A stretch of 64,000 bases of DNA from CAG-170 sp022779365. Lineage in GTDB: Bacteria; Bacillota; Clostridia; Oscillospirales; Oscillospiraceae. The stretch spans positions 62,001 through 126,000 of the forward strand of contig JALFSI010000040.1 of NCBI GenBank assembly GCA_022779365.1, written 5' to 3'. Under the pieces are notes generated by a model. The model did no database searches and had not been told where the DNA came from. It was given only the letters and a program-made list of their open reading frames with translations. Position 1 is the first letter of the stretch, and every line of letters starts with the position of its first letter. Made by a program: the position numbers and the translations under genes. This document shows, piece by piece, positions 1 through 7,946 of the stretch.

Positions 1-396
1 GCGGCGAAGCAGGCGGAAATTTACGACGACATCCTCGCCATGCCCGACGGGTTTGACACCTATGTGGGCGAGCGCGGGACGCTGCTGTCCGGCGGGCAGA
101 AGCAGCGCATTTCCATCGCCCGTATTTTCCTCAAAAATCCGCCCATCCTCATTCTGGACGAGGCGACGAGCGCGCTGGACAGCCTGACGGAGTCGAAAAT
201 TCAGTCGGCATTCGATGCGCTGGCAAGGGACCGCACCACGTTCATCATCGCCCACCGTCTGTCCACCATCCGCAGCGCAAGGCGCATCTTCGTCATCGCC
301 GACGGCCGCATCGCCGAAAGCGGCACGCACGAGCAGCTTCTGGAGCAAAACGGCATCTACGCGGGCTTGTGGCATACGCAGAACGCGGGGGAGTAA
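1..396 (+). CDS. ABC exporter ATP-binding domain, C-terminal part (5' end outside window)
   Basis: The reading frame is already open at base 1, so only the C-terminal half of the nucleotide-binding domain is present. It shows the ABC signature LSGGQKQRISIARI, Walker B ILILDEATSALD and the switch histidine in FIIAHRLSTI. The sequence just before the signature (YVGERGTLLSGGQ) is typical of exporters that fuse membrane and ATPase domains, such as lipid or multidrug exporters. The protein would energise export across the cytoplasmic membrane; the substrate cannot be told from this fragment. The gene ends in TAA and is followed by a strong hairpin facing the convergent metal-uptake operon. Confidence 0.9.
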   Translation, partial: AAKQAEIYDDILAMPDGFDTYVGERGTLLSGGQKQRISIARIFLKNPPILILDEATSALDSLTESKIQSAFDALARDRTTFIIAHRLSTIRSARRIFVIADGRIAESGTHEQLLEQNGIYAGLWHTQNAGE

Positions 397-414
397 TTTC
401 GGTGAAACGCGCAA

Positions 415-449
415 AACGCCCGGGGCAAATGCCCCGGGCGTTCGTTTTT
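415..449. terminator. Bidirectional rho-independent terminator
   Basis: Perfect 12-bp stem (415-426 with 431-442), AAAT loop, T-rich tail on the plus strand and A-rich sequence before it. It lies between the convergent ABC exporter and metal permease genes and can serve both. Confidence 0.85.
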
Positions 450-451
450 CA

Positions 452-1291
452 TTATGCTGCCTTTTTTCGCAGGCAGAAGGTTACGGCGAAGAAGAGGGCT
501 AGGTAGAGGGCGACCGTCGCGCCTGCCGAGCAGCCGAGCTGGTACGCCGTGAGCAGCCCCGCGAGACTGCACGCCAGCGCGCCGCAGACGGAGATCAGGT
601 GATACTGCCGGAGATTGCGCGCCACGTTCCGCGCGGCGGCGGCGGGGAGGACGAGCAGGGAGTTGATGACCATCAGCCCTACCCAGCTCATCGCCAGCGT
701 CACGACCACGGCGATGCAGACGGTGAAAAGCGTCTCATACCGCCGGCAGGAGATGCCGCGCGAGCCTGCAAGCTGCGGGTGCACCGCGGTGAGCACCAGC
801 CGGTTGGACGCGAGCACCCACAAAACGACCACCGCCAGCAGCACGAGCGCCAGCAGCCCCAGCTCCGCCGGGGTGACGGACAGCAGGTCGCCGATGAGGT
901 AGCGGTTGAATTTTGTAAAGCTGCCGCCGCCGAGCGTGGCGATGAAAATGCCCAGCGCCACGGCGGTGGAGGAAAACACGCCGATGAGCGTATCCGCCGC
1001 CTGATTCGTGCGCGCGCGGACATACGAAAACAGCAGCGCCAGCAAAACCGCAAGCCCCACGGCAAACAGCATCGGAGACGCCGCGCCGCACAGCACGCCG
1101 ATGGCGATGCCCGTAAAGCCGGAGTGCCCCAGCGCGTCAGAGAAAAAGCTCATTTTGCCCGTGACGATCATGGTGGACAGCAGCCCGAACAGCGGCGCCA
1201 TGATGAGCACCGCCAGCAGCGCGTTTTTCATAAACGTCATCTGCAAAAACTCTGCGCCCGTCCAGTCGCACAGCGAATACCAGAGGTTCAT
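452..1291 (-). CDS. Metal ABC transporter permease (ZnuB/MntB type)
   Basis: 279 residues with about eight hydrophobic segments, the length and pattern of the ABC-3 permease family that imports Zn2+ or Mn2+. Typical family sequence includes FFSDALGHSGFTGIAIG near residues 48-64 and the MVINSLLVLPAAAARNVA segment near 225. Its start overlaps the stop of the ATPase gene by four bases (ATGA), so the two are translationally coupled. It is the last gene of the binding protein-ATPase-permease operon and ends at a bidirectional terminator. Zinc and manganese cannot be separated by sequence alone. Confidence 0.9.
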   Translation of the reverse strand: MNLWYSLCDWTGAEFLQMTFMKNALLAVLIMAPLFGLLSTMIVTGKMSFFSDALGHSGFTGIAIGVLCGAASPMLFAVGLAVLLALLFSYVRARTNQAADTLIGVFSSTAVALGIFIATLGGGSFTKFNRYLIGDLLSVTPAELGLLALVLLAVVVLWVLASNRLVLTAVHPQLAGSRGISCRRYETLFTVCIAVVVTLAMSWVGLMVINSLLVLPAAAARNVARNLRQYHLISVCGALACSLAGLLTAYQLGCSAGATVALYLALFFAVTFCLRKKAA

Positions 1292-2049
1292 GCCTCGCCG
1301 CCTCCCGTCATGTGAAATGCCTCGGCAAATTCGTCCGAGCTCAGCACGTCCAGCGGCGTGCCCTGCCGCAGGATATGCCCGCGCAGCAGCACCACATGGT
1401 CGCAGTAGCGCTCGAGCATGGAAAAATCGTGCGTCGTCATGAGGATGGACAGGTCGAATTTCCGGCGGATCTCGTCCAGCATATCCATCAGCAGCGTCAT
1501 GCCCTCCACGTCCACGCCCGAAAGCGGTTCATCCAGAATGAGCATATTCGGCATCGGCTCAAGCGCCAGCGCCAGCAGCACGCGCTGAAGCTCGCCGCCG
1601 GAGAGCGTGCCGACGCGCTTGTCGATGAGCGCCTCGGCGTGAACATGGGCAAGGCACGCGAGCACCTTTTCGCGCTGCGCGCGCGTCGGGCGCAAAAACG
1701 CCGGGCGGCGGCTGATGCAGCAGGTGAACAGATCGAGCACGCTGATGGGGTCGCCCGGGGAAAAGCGCGGACTCTGCGGCACATAGCCGATGCGAAGCTT
1801 CGTCTGTCGCCCGTGCGAGTCATGGAACGTGATCTTGCCGGAATATTCCCGCTGCCCCAGAATGGACTGGATAAGCGTGGATTTGCCTGCGCCGTTCGGA
1901 CCGATGAGCGCCACGAGCTGCCCGCAGTGCATATGCAGGTTGATGTGCGAGAGAATGGGGTCACCGCCCGCCTGCACGCACAGATCCTCTACCCGCAGGC
2001 AGCAGGCGTGCTCGCAGTCGCCGGTGTGGCTGTGTTTGAATGGGATCAT
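1288..2049 (-). CDS. Metal ABC transporter ATP-binding protein (ZnuC type)
   Basis: 253 residues. Walker A is GPNGAGKST, the signature is LSGGELQRVLLALAL and Walker B is MLILDEPLSGVD, followed by the switch histidine in LMTTHD. It powers the permease encoded just downstream and overlaps both neighbours by four bases. The N-terminal stretch is rich in His and Cys (HSHTGDCEHACC), which might bind the transported metal, though this is only suggestive. The family normally serves zinc or manganese uptake. Confidence 0.9.
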   Translation of the reverse strand: MIPFKHSHTGDCEHACCLRVEDLCVQAGGDPILSHINLHMHCGQLVALIGPNGAGKSTLIQSILGQREYSGKITFHDSHGRQTKLRIGYVPQSPRFSPGDPISVLDLFTCCISRRPAFLRPTRAQREKVLACLAHVHAEALIDKRVGTLSGGELQRVLLALALEPMPNMLILDEPLSGVDVEGMTLLMDMLDEIRRKFDLSILMTTHDFSMLERYCDHVVLLRGHILRQGTPLDVLSSDEFAEAFHMTGGGEA

Positions 2050-2915
2050 TGCAGCGCTTCCTTTACTGTGTCGATATTGTTGCGGATGGCGTCGGGGTTC
2101 GATAGCCCCATGTCCAGCACAAAAACGCCCGCGCCAGTCTCGCGCGCAACGAGCTGCGCCGCGTCCTGCGTGCCGTTTGCCTCGGAAAAGACGGCGGGGA
2201 TGGCGTTTTCCCGCACGACCGCAACGACATCCTCCAGCTCCCTGGCGGACGGCTCGCTGCCTGCCTCGACCTCCATCGCCGCGGCAATTTCCAGACCGAA
2301 CGCGTCGGCAAAATAGGAGAATCCATCGTGGAACGTCACAAGCTGGCGGCAGGAGAGGCTGGATAGCTGCTGCTCGCCGTAGGCTTGCAGCTCGTCCATC
2401 TCGCGGGCGTAGTCCGCCGCATTTTCGCGCAGGCGCGCCGCGTCCTCCGGGTAGAGCTCCGCCAGTCCGTCCGCGATAGTCTGCGCCATCTGCGCGCAGT
2501 TTTCGGGCGCGAGCCAGATGTGCGGGTCGGGCTCGTCCGGGTCTTCATCGGACGGCAGCGCCGCAACGCCTGCGGACGCCGTGATGCGCGTGCAGTGAGA
2601 GGCGCGCAGCGCGTCCGCCATAAAATCCTCCAGCCCCATGCCGGACTCGATCACGACGGCGGCATTCTCCAAAAGCTGCATCTGCCGGACGCTGAGCGTA
2701 TAGTCGTGCAGGCACGACACCGGCTCGGTGACGACGCACGCGATCTCCGTCCCGTCACCCGCCGCCGTGCCGTCCAGCACGCGTTCGGTGAGATTTGCCA
2801 GCTGCTGCGTTGTGCAGACGATGCCGCTCACGGCGGTTTGTGTATTTGCCGTCCCGACGCAGCCGCACAGCAGCACGAGCAGAAACAGCGCCGGGATCAA
2901 AATTCGTTTTTTCAT
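2046..2915 (-). CDS. Metal-binding lipoprotein of ABC importer (ZnuA/MntC family)
   Basis: 289 residues beginning with a lipoprotein signal whose lipobox is LLCGC, so the mature protein should be anchored outside the membrane at Cys18. Probable metal ligands of cluster A-I binding proteins are visible: His in SCLHDYTL, His in DPHIWLAPE, His in VTFHDGFSYF and the acidic residue in GVFVLDMG. The acidic loop SDEDPDEPDPH before the second histidine resembles the metal-rich loop of zinc-specific members. First gene of the operon. Only 48 bases separate it from the amidase gene upstream on the same strand, so both read-through and a local promoter are possible. Confidence 0.9.
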   Translation of the reverse strand: MKKRILIPALFLLVLLCGCVGTANTQTAVSGIVCTTQQLANLTERVLDGTAAGDGTEIACVVTEPVSCLHDYTLSVRQMQLLENAAVVIESGMGLEDFMADALRASHCTRITASAGVAALPSDEDPDEPDPHIWLAPENCAQMAQTIADGLAELYPEDAARLRENAADYAREMDELQAYGEQQLSSLSCRQLVTFHDGFSYFADAFGLEIAAAMEVEAGSEPSARELEDVVAVVRENAIPAVFSEANGTQDAAQLVARETGAGVFVLDMGLSNPDAIRNNIDTVKEALQ

Positions 2916-2963
2916 GCGATGTACTCCGTTTTCTTTGGTTCAATTACTATTATATAATCTGTG

Positions 2964-3713
2964 TCAAGATGGAGCGTCGGCCGAAATGTACGCCGCGGCA
3001 GCGAAGCCGTACAGCCCGCCATACTCCACGGTGTACCAACTGTCATACCCGCCGAGGATCGTGATCTGCGCGCCGTTTGGAATTTCCGCAAGCACCGCCG
3101 CGTCCGCGAGCGGGTATTCGCGCAGATTGAGGGATGAGCCGCCGGTGCGCACCGTGCCTGCCTGCGGCGTTCCCGGCGCGACGAACGGAAGCCCGAAATA
3201 CTGCGTCACGCCCTCGGAAAGCGCGGCGGCGATGGTGTCGAGATTTTCCGTCAGCCAGTTCGCATCGTCCGCATTGTCGTGATAGCCCAGCTCCGCCAGC
3301 ACCGACGGCGCGCGCGTGCGCCGCACCTCGCCGATGGTGAGCGTCGGCAGCGCCCGCACAAGATCCGGCAGGGGATAGATGGGGCGCAGGTTATCTGCCA
3401 GAATGTTCGCCATGCGCAGTCCCGCCTCACTCGTGGGGAAATAATAGAGGTCAATGCCGCGCGCCTGCCCCGCGCGCGCCTCCGGCGAGGCGTTGGAGTG
3501 CAGCGCCAGGTGAAAATCGTAGCTGCCGGCATTCGACTGCCGGATGGACGCAGCGGCGCTGCCGTCCGGGTCGTTGCGCGTGACGTTCACGCCGCTCGCG
3601 TGAAGATACGGCGTCATCGTGTCCGCCAGACGGTTCATCCAGAGCTGTTCGCTGCCGGTCGTGACATAGGGGTTAAAATACTGCGTGGAGGGACTTAAAA
3701 ACAAAAATGGCAT
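2964..3713 (-). CDS. N-acetylmuramoyl-L-alanine amidase-like protein with C-terminal SH3 domain
   Basis: 249 residues. The first ~180 match the Amidase_3 fold that cleaves the amide between N-acetylmuramic acid and the stem peptide: Glu22, His72 in LALHSNA and Glu in VLAELGYHDN correspond to zinc ligands and the catalytic glutamate. The usual N-terminal DPGHGG motif is replaced by LSPSTQ, so the first histidine ligand is missing. Residues ~185-249 form a bacterial SH3-like wall-binding domain (SLNLREYPL...). No signal peptide is evident, so export is unclear. It is read divergently from the exonuclease gene and upstream of the metal operon. Confidence 0.82.
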   Translation of the reverse strand: MPFLFLSPSTQYFNPYVTTGSEQLWMNRLADTMTPYLHASGVNVTRNDPDGSAAASIRQSNAGSYDFHLALHSNASPEARAGQARGIDLYYFPTSEAGLRMANILADNLRPIYPLPDLVRALPTLTIGEVRRTRAPSVLAELGYHDNADDANWLTENLDTIAAALSEGVTQYFGLPFVAPGTPQAGTVRTGGSSLNLREYPLADAAVLAEIPNGAQITILGGYDSWYTVEYGGLYGFAAAAYISADAPS

Positions 3714-3793
3714 TTTTCTGCCGCCTTTCCAGTCATTTCTCCGGGTATTCTATGCCGGGATCGTGCAATTTGCGCCTGTCCGGCGGAAAAACA

Positions 3794-3822
3794 TTTACAC
3801 GCGCCCCGGATTGTGATACGAT
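3794..3822 (+). promoter_or_regulatory. Sigma-A-type promoter for the exonuclease-mrnC-rqcH operon
   Basis: TTTACA at 3794-3799, 17-base spacer, TACGAT at 3817-3822, about 30 bases before the start codon at 3853. Confidence 0.6.
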
Positions 3823-3852
3823 AGCACGGAATAGGATAAGGAGCAGAGCATA

Positions 3853-4836
3853 ATGCAGTACATTATTTTGGATATGGAGTGGAATCAGGCGTGGCCCGGT
3901 TCATCCGCCGCCCGTCAGCCGCTGCCGTCGCCCATCCGGGGCGAGATCGTGCAGATCGGCGCGGTGCGTGTGCGGGAGGATCAGCAGCTTGCCGATGAGT
4001 TCCAGATTTTAATACGACCGAAATATTTTAAGAAGATGAACAGCAAGATCAGCAAGCTCACCGGCATCAAGGACGCGCGGCTGCGCGCGGAGGGCGTGCC
4101 GTTTCCCGAGGCGATGGCGCGTTTTCGCGCCTGGTGCGGGGAGGACTGCGTGTTCCTCACCTGGGGCTTTGACGATATTGCCGTGCTGAAGGAAAATCTC
4201 GCGCTGCACGCGCTGGAGAGCGATTGGGTCAGCCGCTGGTGTAACGCGCAGCTTATTTTTAACGTGCAGACCGACGGCGCGATGCCGCAGCGGGCGCTGA
4301 AAACGGCGATGGAGATGATGAGCATCGAGCCGAGCCGCCCCGCGCACGACGCGCTGGGGGACGCGTATCACACCGCGCTCATCTGCGCGCGGCTGGACCT
4401 CGCGCGCGGCGTGGAGGACTATGAACGGACGAAGCAGTCGCACGAAAACAGCGTCACCGGCGAGCAGCTCCCCGGCTGCATCGACCGTCATGTGTTCCAT
4501 GGCTATGCCGACAAGACCGCCGCGCTGGGTGCGATGGCAGGGGGAGAAAACCGCTGCCCCGTCTGCGGCGGGCAGATGGCAGGCTCACGCTGGGTGCGCC
4601 AGCCGGGAAAGCGCTTTATGATGAAATGCACCTGCCCGGAGCACGGGGCGTATCTCGTGCGCGTGCGGCTGCTCGCGGAGGAGGACGGCACGCTGAAGGT
4701 CAACCGCCTGACGTATGAGCCGGACTGCGACGCGGCAAAGAGCTATGAGTCCGCCGCGGCAAAGCCGCGCCACCGCTCCGGCACGCGTCGCCGCCGCCGT
4801 TCCGGCGCAAGAAGCCGCGCAAAATCGGCGGAATAA
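3853..4836 (+). CDS. DEDDh-family 3'-5' exonuclease (DnaQ/KapD-like)
   Basis: 327 residues. The N-terminal ~190 are an RNase T/DnaQ exonuclease domain: ExoI carries D-x-E (ILDMEWN) and ExoIII carries the DEDDh histidine and aspartate (HDALGDAYHTALI). The domain removes nucleotides from 3' ends of DNA or RNA by a two-metal mechanism. Residues ~230-290 contain CPVCGG and CTCPEHG, a possible zinc-binding tail, and the last ~25 residues are very Arg/Ser-rich and probably disordered or nucleic-acid binding. KapD-like proteins are the nearest match I recognise. First gene of a plus-strand group of RNA/translation functions. Confidence 0.8.
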   Translation: MQYIILDMEWNQAWPGSSAARQPLPSPIRGEIVQIGAVRVREDQQLADEFQILIRPKYFKKMNSKISKLTGIKDARLRAEGVPFPEAMARFRAWCGEDCVFLTWGFDDIAVLKENLALHALESDWVSRWCNAQLIFNVQTDGAMPQRALKTAMEMMSIEPSRPAHDALGDAYHTALICARLDLARGVEDYERTKQSHENSVTGEQLPGCIDRHVFHGYADKTAALGAMAGGENRCPVCGGQMAGSRWVRQPGKRFMMKCTCPEHGAYLVRVRLLAEEDGTLKVNRLTYEPDCDAAKSYESAAAKPRHRSGTRRRRRSGARSRAKSAE

Positions 4837-4839
4837 TCG

Positions 4840-5280
4840 GTGACGACCCAAATGGAGGGAATGACCTTGCAGGATCAATTTCACCACAGCATGGACGCGC
4901 GGAGGATCGGGCAGATCAGCGCGCTGGGGCTGGCGCACTGCGGCGACGCGGTGTTTGAGCTGCTCGTGCGTGCGTGGCTGTGCGAGAGCGGCAGGGCGAC
5001 GTGCAAAGACCTGCACCGCGCCACGGTGCGCTATGTCTGCGCCGGGGCGCAGGCGCGGCGCGCGGACAGAATGCTGCCGTTACTTGATGAGCAGGAGCTG
5101 GCGCAGTACCGCCGCGGGCGCAACGCGCACGTCCATGCCATCCCCAAAAACGCCACGCATGAGGAATATTCCAAGGCGACGGGGCTGGAATGTCTGTTCG
5201 GTGCGCTGTACCTCGCAGGACGGCTGGACCGTCTGAGCGAGCTGTTTGAAAAGACCATGGAGGAATCCGATGCCACTTGA
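4840..5280 (+). CDS. mrnC: Mini-ribonuclease III
   Basis: Mini-III is an RNase III catalytic domain without the double-strand RNA-binding domain; in Bacillus it matures 23S rRNA. The ~140-residue length, LGLAHCGDAVFELLVR with the catalytic Asp, and the late acidic helix (GLECLFGALYLAG) fit the family. The start is uncertain: GTG at 4840 follows a GGCGGA box at good spacing, while ATG at 4852 and 4861 are also in frame but lie almost on the GGAGG. The 3' end overlaps rqcH by 11 bases. Confidence 0.88.
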   Translation: MTTQMEGMTLQDQFHHSMDARRIGQISALGLAHCGDAVFELLVRAWLCESGRATCKDLHRATVRYVCAGAQARRADRMLPLLDEQELAQYRRGRNAHVHAIPKNATHEEYSKATGLECLFGALYLAGRLDRLSELFEKTMEESDAT

Positions 5281-7030
5281 CGCACTGTTTTTAACGGCGC
5301 TGCGCGGCGAGCTTTCCGCGCAGCTTGCCGGCTGCCGCGTCGATAAGGTGCAGCAGCCGTCGCGCGACACGCTCGTGCTGCATCTGCGCGCGCCGGGCGC
5401 ACAGGCGAAGCTGCTGCTGTCCGCGTCGCCCAATCATCCGCGCCTGCATCTGACGCAGAGCGCACTGGAAAATCCCGCGCAGCCGCCGATGTTTTGTATG
5501 CTGCTGCGCAAGCACCTGACGGGCGGACGGCTGCTGGAGATCACGCAGCCGCCGATGGAGCGGCTGGTGCAGCTTCGCTTTGCCTGCACGGGCGAGCTTG
5601 GCGAGAGCAGCGAAAAATCGCTGGTGCTGGAGCTGATGGGGCGCAATTCCAATCTGATTTTACTCGGCGAGGACGGGCGCATTATCGACTGTATGCGCCG
5701 CGTGGATTTTGAGATGTCGGAGCAGCGGCAGGTGCTGCCGGGGCTGTTTTACCATCTGCCGCCCGGTCAGGGCAAGCGCGACGCGATGCAGACCGATCTG
5801 GATACGCTGCGCACGCTGCTGGCGGGCGTTCCGGGGCAGAAGGCGCTGTGCGACTGGCTGCTGGAGACCTTCGGCGGCATCAGCCCGCTCGTCTGCCGGG
5901 AGCTTGCCTTCCGCCTGACGGGCAGCGTGGACGCGGATATTTCCCTGTTTGACGAGACTGCGCGCGCAGAACTGGCGGCAAAGCTCTACGATCTGCTGCG
6001 CGCGGTGGAGAGCGTCCCGCCGCAGCCGGTGCTGATTTTGCAGGACGGCGCGCCGAAGGATTTTTCGTGCCTGCCCATCACGCAGTACGGCGCGCTGCGC
6101 GAGTGCCGCGTGCTGCCGTCGTTTTCGGAGCTGCTGGACGGCTTTTACGCCGACCGCGACCGCGCCGAGCGCATCCGCAGCAAAACGCAGGCGCTGCGCA
6201 AAACGCTCACCACGCTCCACAGCCGCGCCCTGCGCAAATTGCAGGCGCAGCGCGCGGAGCTGGAAAAAACAAAGGACCGCGAGCATCTGCGCCGCATGGG
6301 CGACATCGTCACGGCGAACCTGCACGTCATCGCGCGCGGGCAGGCATTTGTGGACGCGACGGATTTTTACGACCCTGAGATGAAAACCGTCCGCATCGCG
6401 CTCAATCCCGCCATCTCGCCGCAGCAGAACGCGGCGAAGTTCTATAAGGACTATCAAAAGGCAAAGACCGCCGAGCGCGTGCTCACCGGGCAGATCGCTT
6501 CGGGCGAGCAGGAGGCGGCGTATCTGGCGAGCGTGCTGGATGCGCTCTCGCGCGCCGAGTCGGAGCGCGACGTGCAGGAGATCCGCACGGAGCTGCTGGC
6601 GGGGCGCTACCTGCGCGAGCAGCGCGGCAAAAAGCAGCAAAAGCTCCCGCCCAGCCGCCCGATGGAGTTTTTGTCGTCCGACGGCTATACTATCCTCGTC
6701 GGGCGCAACAATGTTCAGAACGACCAGCTCACGCTCAAAACGGCGGCAAAAACGGACTATTGGCTGCACACGCAGAAGATCCCCGGCAGCCACGTCATCA
6801 TCCTCTGCGGCGGCACAACGCCGCCCGACGAGACGTTTACCGAGGCGGCGATGCTCGCCGCGCAGTATTCTCAGGCGAGCGGCGGGCAGAATATCCCCGT
6901 GGACTGCGCCGAGGCGCGCATCGTCAAAAAGCCGAACGGCGCAAAGCCCGGGATGGTCGTCTATGACCGCTACCGCACGCTGTTCGTTACCCCCGATCCC
7001 GCGTGGACCGAAAAGCTGCGAGTGAGGTGA
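5270..7030 (+). CDS. rqcH: Rqc2/NEMF homologue RqcH (NFACT protein)
   Basis: 586 residues, the family's normal length. RqcH binds stalled 50S-peptidyl-tRNA complexes and recruits tRNA-Ala to add C-terminal alanine tails for degradation. The NFACT-N domain begins MPLDALFLTALRGEL, a central coiled coil lies around residues 300-420, and the NFACT-R domain ends the protein (DYWLHTQKIPGSHVII, residues ~490-510). ATG at 5270 was chosen because GGAGGA lies at ideal spacing inside the end of mrnC and the family N-terminus starts there. Such proteins are often labelled fibronectin-binding. Confidence 0.92.
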   Translation: MPLDALFLTALRGELSAQLAGCRVDKVQQPSRDTLVLHLRAPGAQAKLLLSASPNHPRLHLTQSALENPAQPPMFCMLLRKHLTGGRLLEITQPPMERLVQLRFACTGELGESSEKSLVLELMGRNSNLILLGEDGRIIDCMRRVDFEMSEQRQVLPGLFYHLPPGQGKRDAMQTDLDTLRTLLAGVPGQKALCDWLLETFGGISPLVCRELAFRLTGSVDADISLFDETARAELAAKLYDLLRAVESVPPQPVLILQDGAPKDFSCLPITQYGALRECRVLPSFSELLDGFYADRDRAERIRSKTQALRKTLTTLHSRALRKLQAQRAELEKTKDREHLRRMGDIVTANLHVIARGQAFVDATDFYDPEMKTVRIALNPAISPQQNAAKFYKDYQKAKTAERVLTGQIASGEQEAAYLASVLDALSRAESERDVQEIRTELLAGRYLREQRGKKQQKLPPSRPMEFLSSDGYTILVGRNNVQNDQLTLKTAAKTDYWLHTQKIPGSHVIILCGGTTPPDETFTEAAMLAAQYSQASGGQNIPVDCAEARIVKKPNGAKPGMVVYDRYRTLFVTPDPAWTEKLRVR

Positions 7031-7035
7031 AGAAA

Positions 7036-7308
7036 ATGCCGGAATATTGGGAGGGCAAGCACTACGCCTTTTTTCAGAACCGGGAGTGCGAATTTTTCCC
7101 GTGCCACAAGGGCGCTGACCCCGAAAATTTCAACTGCCTGTTCTGCTACTGCCCGCTGTATGCGCTGGGTAAAAAGTGCGGCGGCAATTGCAGCTTTACC
7201 GAGAGCGGCATTAAGGACTGCTCCGGCTGCCTCGTCCCGCACCGCCGCGAGAATTACGGCAGGATCGTCGCACGCTTTGGCGAGCTGTGTGAAATGATCA
7301 AGGAATAA
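7036..7308 (+). CDS. Cysteine-rich small domain protein
   Basis: 90 residues. It has a dense set of conserved-looking cysteines: FFPCHK, CLFCYCPLYALG, KKCGGNCSF and KDCSGCLVPH, matching the small Cys-rich domain family (PF04071-like), which probably binds a metal or Fe-S cluster; its function is unknown. ATG at 7036 follows AGGTGA overlapping the end of rqcH, so it is the last gene of that operon. No signal peptide or membrane segment is present. Confidence 0.75.
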   Translation: MPEYWEGKHYAFFQNRECEFFPCHKGADPENFNCLFCYCPLYALGKKCGGNCSFTESGIKDCSGCLVPHRRENYGRIVARFGELCEMIKE

Positions 7309-7348
7309 ACCCGCCTTGCGCGCGCACACTAAGTCCGGGGTGAACGCG

Positions 7349-7486
7349 ATGAAACAGGAACAGACGGACGTGACGCGCGAGCTGCGCGACCCGGTCGTCC
7401 CGCCCGTGCGGGGCTTGCAGAGCGGCGGTCAGGAGACCGCGCCGCGCTCGGCGCGGTCGCCGCAGGCAGGCGGCGCGCGCAGATAG
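7349..7486 (+). CDS. Possible 45-residue protein, unrecognised
   Basis: Small open frame beginning ATGAAACAGGAACAG behind a weak GGGGTGA box, between the Cys-rich gene and a terminator. The product would be polar and Arg/Pro/Gly-rich with no recognised domain. It ends in TAG. High local GC makes a chance frame likely. Confidence 0.2.
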   Translation: MKQEQTDVTRELRDPVVPPVRGLQSGGQETAPRSARSPQAGGARR

Positions 7487-7510
7487 GCACGATTTGTCGC
7501 ATAGGGTCAT

Positions 7511-7551
7511 AAGATGTCATGGAGCGCCTTGCTCCGTGACATCTTTTTTTT
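7511..7551 (+). terminator. Rho-independent terminator
   Basis: 15-bp stem with one mismatch (7511-7525 with 7531-7545) followed by a run of T to 7551. Ends the exonuclease-rqcH operon and directly precedes the ribosome binding site of the Cys-rich repeat protein. Confidence 0.85.
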
Positions 7552-7566
7552 GGAGGCTTTTCCGCT

Positions 7567-7869
7567 ATGTGTAATTCCTGTAGCGTGTACGGCGGGATCA
7601 TTTTCCCGAATTTTGTCGGGCAGTCCTGCTGCAATCCCTGCTGCCGCAGCAGCGGCAGCTCGACTACGAGCACGACCGCCGCCGTCGCCGCGGTCAGCAC
7701 CACCGCGACGAATCCTTCGACCGGCTCGACCTGCGGCTGCCACTGCAACTGCTGCCGCTGCAATTGCTGCCGCTGCAACTGCCGCCGCACCTGCGGCTGC
7801 GGCAGCACGAATCCGTGCAACTGCGGGTGCAGCAACACCCCCACCTGCGGCTGCAACACCTGCGGCTGA
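7567..7869 (+). CDS. 24-cysteine low-complexity protein (metallothionein-like composition)
   Basis: 100 residues, 24 of them Cys, preceded by TGGAGG at good spacing. The N-terminus (MCNSCSVYGGIIFPNF) is followed by a CC-rich patch, a Ser/Thr/Ala linker (~30-55) and a C-terminal half built of C-x-C and C-C units such as HCNCCRCNCCRCNC and CGCGSTNPCNCGC. No signal peptide or known catalytic domain is visible. Metal chelation, a disulfide-crosslinked spore or wall component, or a modified peptide precursor are possible. It is framed by terminators on both sides, so it is an independent unit and may be transcribed by read-through or a promoter inside the upstream hairpin region. Function not recognised. 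Confidence 0.6.
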   Translation: MCNSCSVYGGIIFPNFVGQSCCNPCCRSSGSSTTSTTAAVAAVSTTATNPSTGSTCGCHCNCCRCNCCRCNCRRTCGCGSTNPCNCGCSNTPTCGCNTCG

Positions 7870-7893
7870 GCGATCCCACAAGGCTGCATAACA

Positions 7894-7921
7894 AGAGCCC
7901 CCGGCTCCCGCCGGGGGCTCT
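7894..7921. terminator. GC-rich terminator hairpin
   Basis: Perfect 12-bp stem (7894-7905 with 7910-7921) and TCCC loop, between the convergent Cys-rich gene and MFS gene. The downstream T-run is weak. Confidence 0.65.
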
Positions 7922-7946
7922 GCCCTGTTCAGGGGGCATTTTGGAG

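Noticed and set aside
2916..2963. TTGACA and TATAAT before the metal-binding lipoprotein gene, and a possible Zur box
   Set aside because: The two hexamers are only about eight bases apart, so they cannot be one promoter, and the AT-rich palindrome does not match a known Zur or MntR consensus well.
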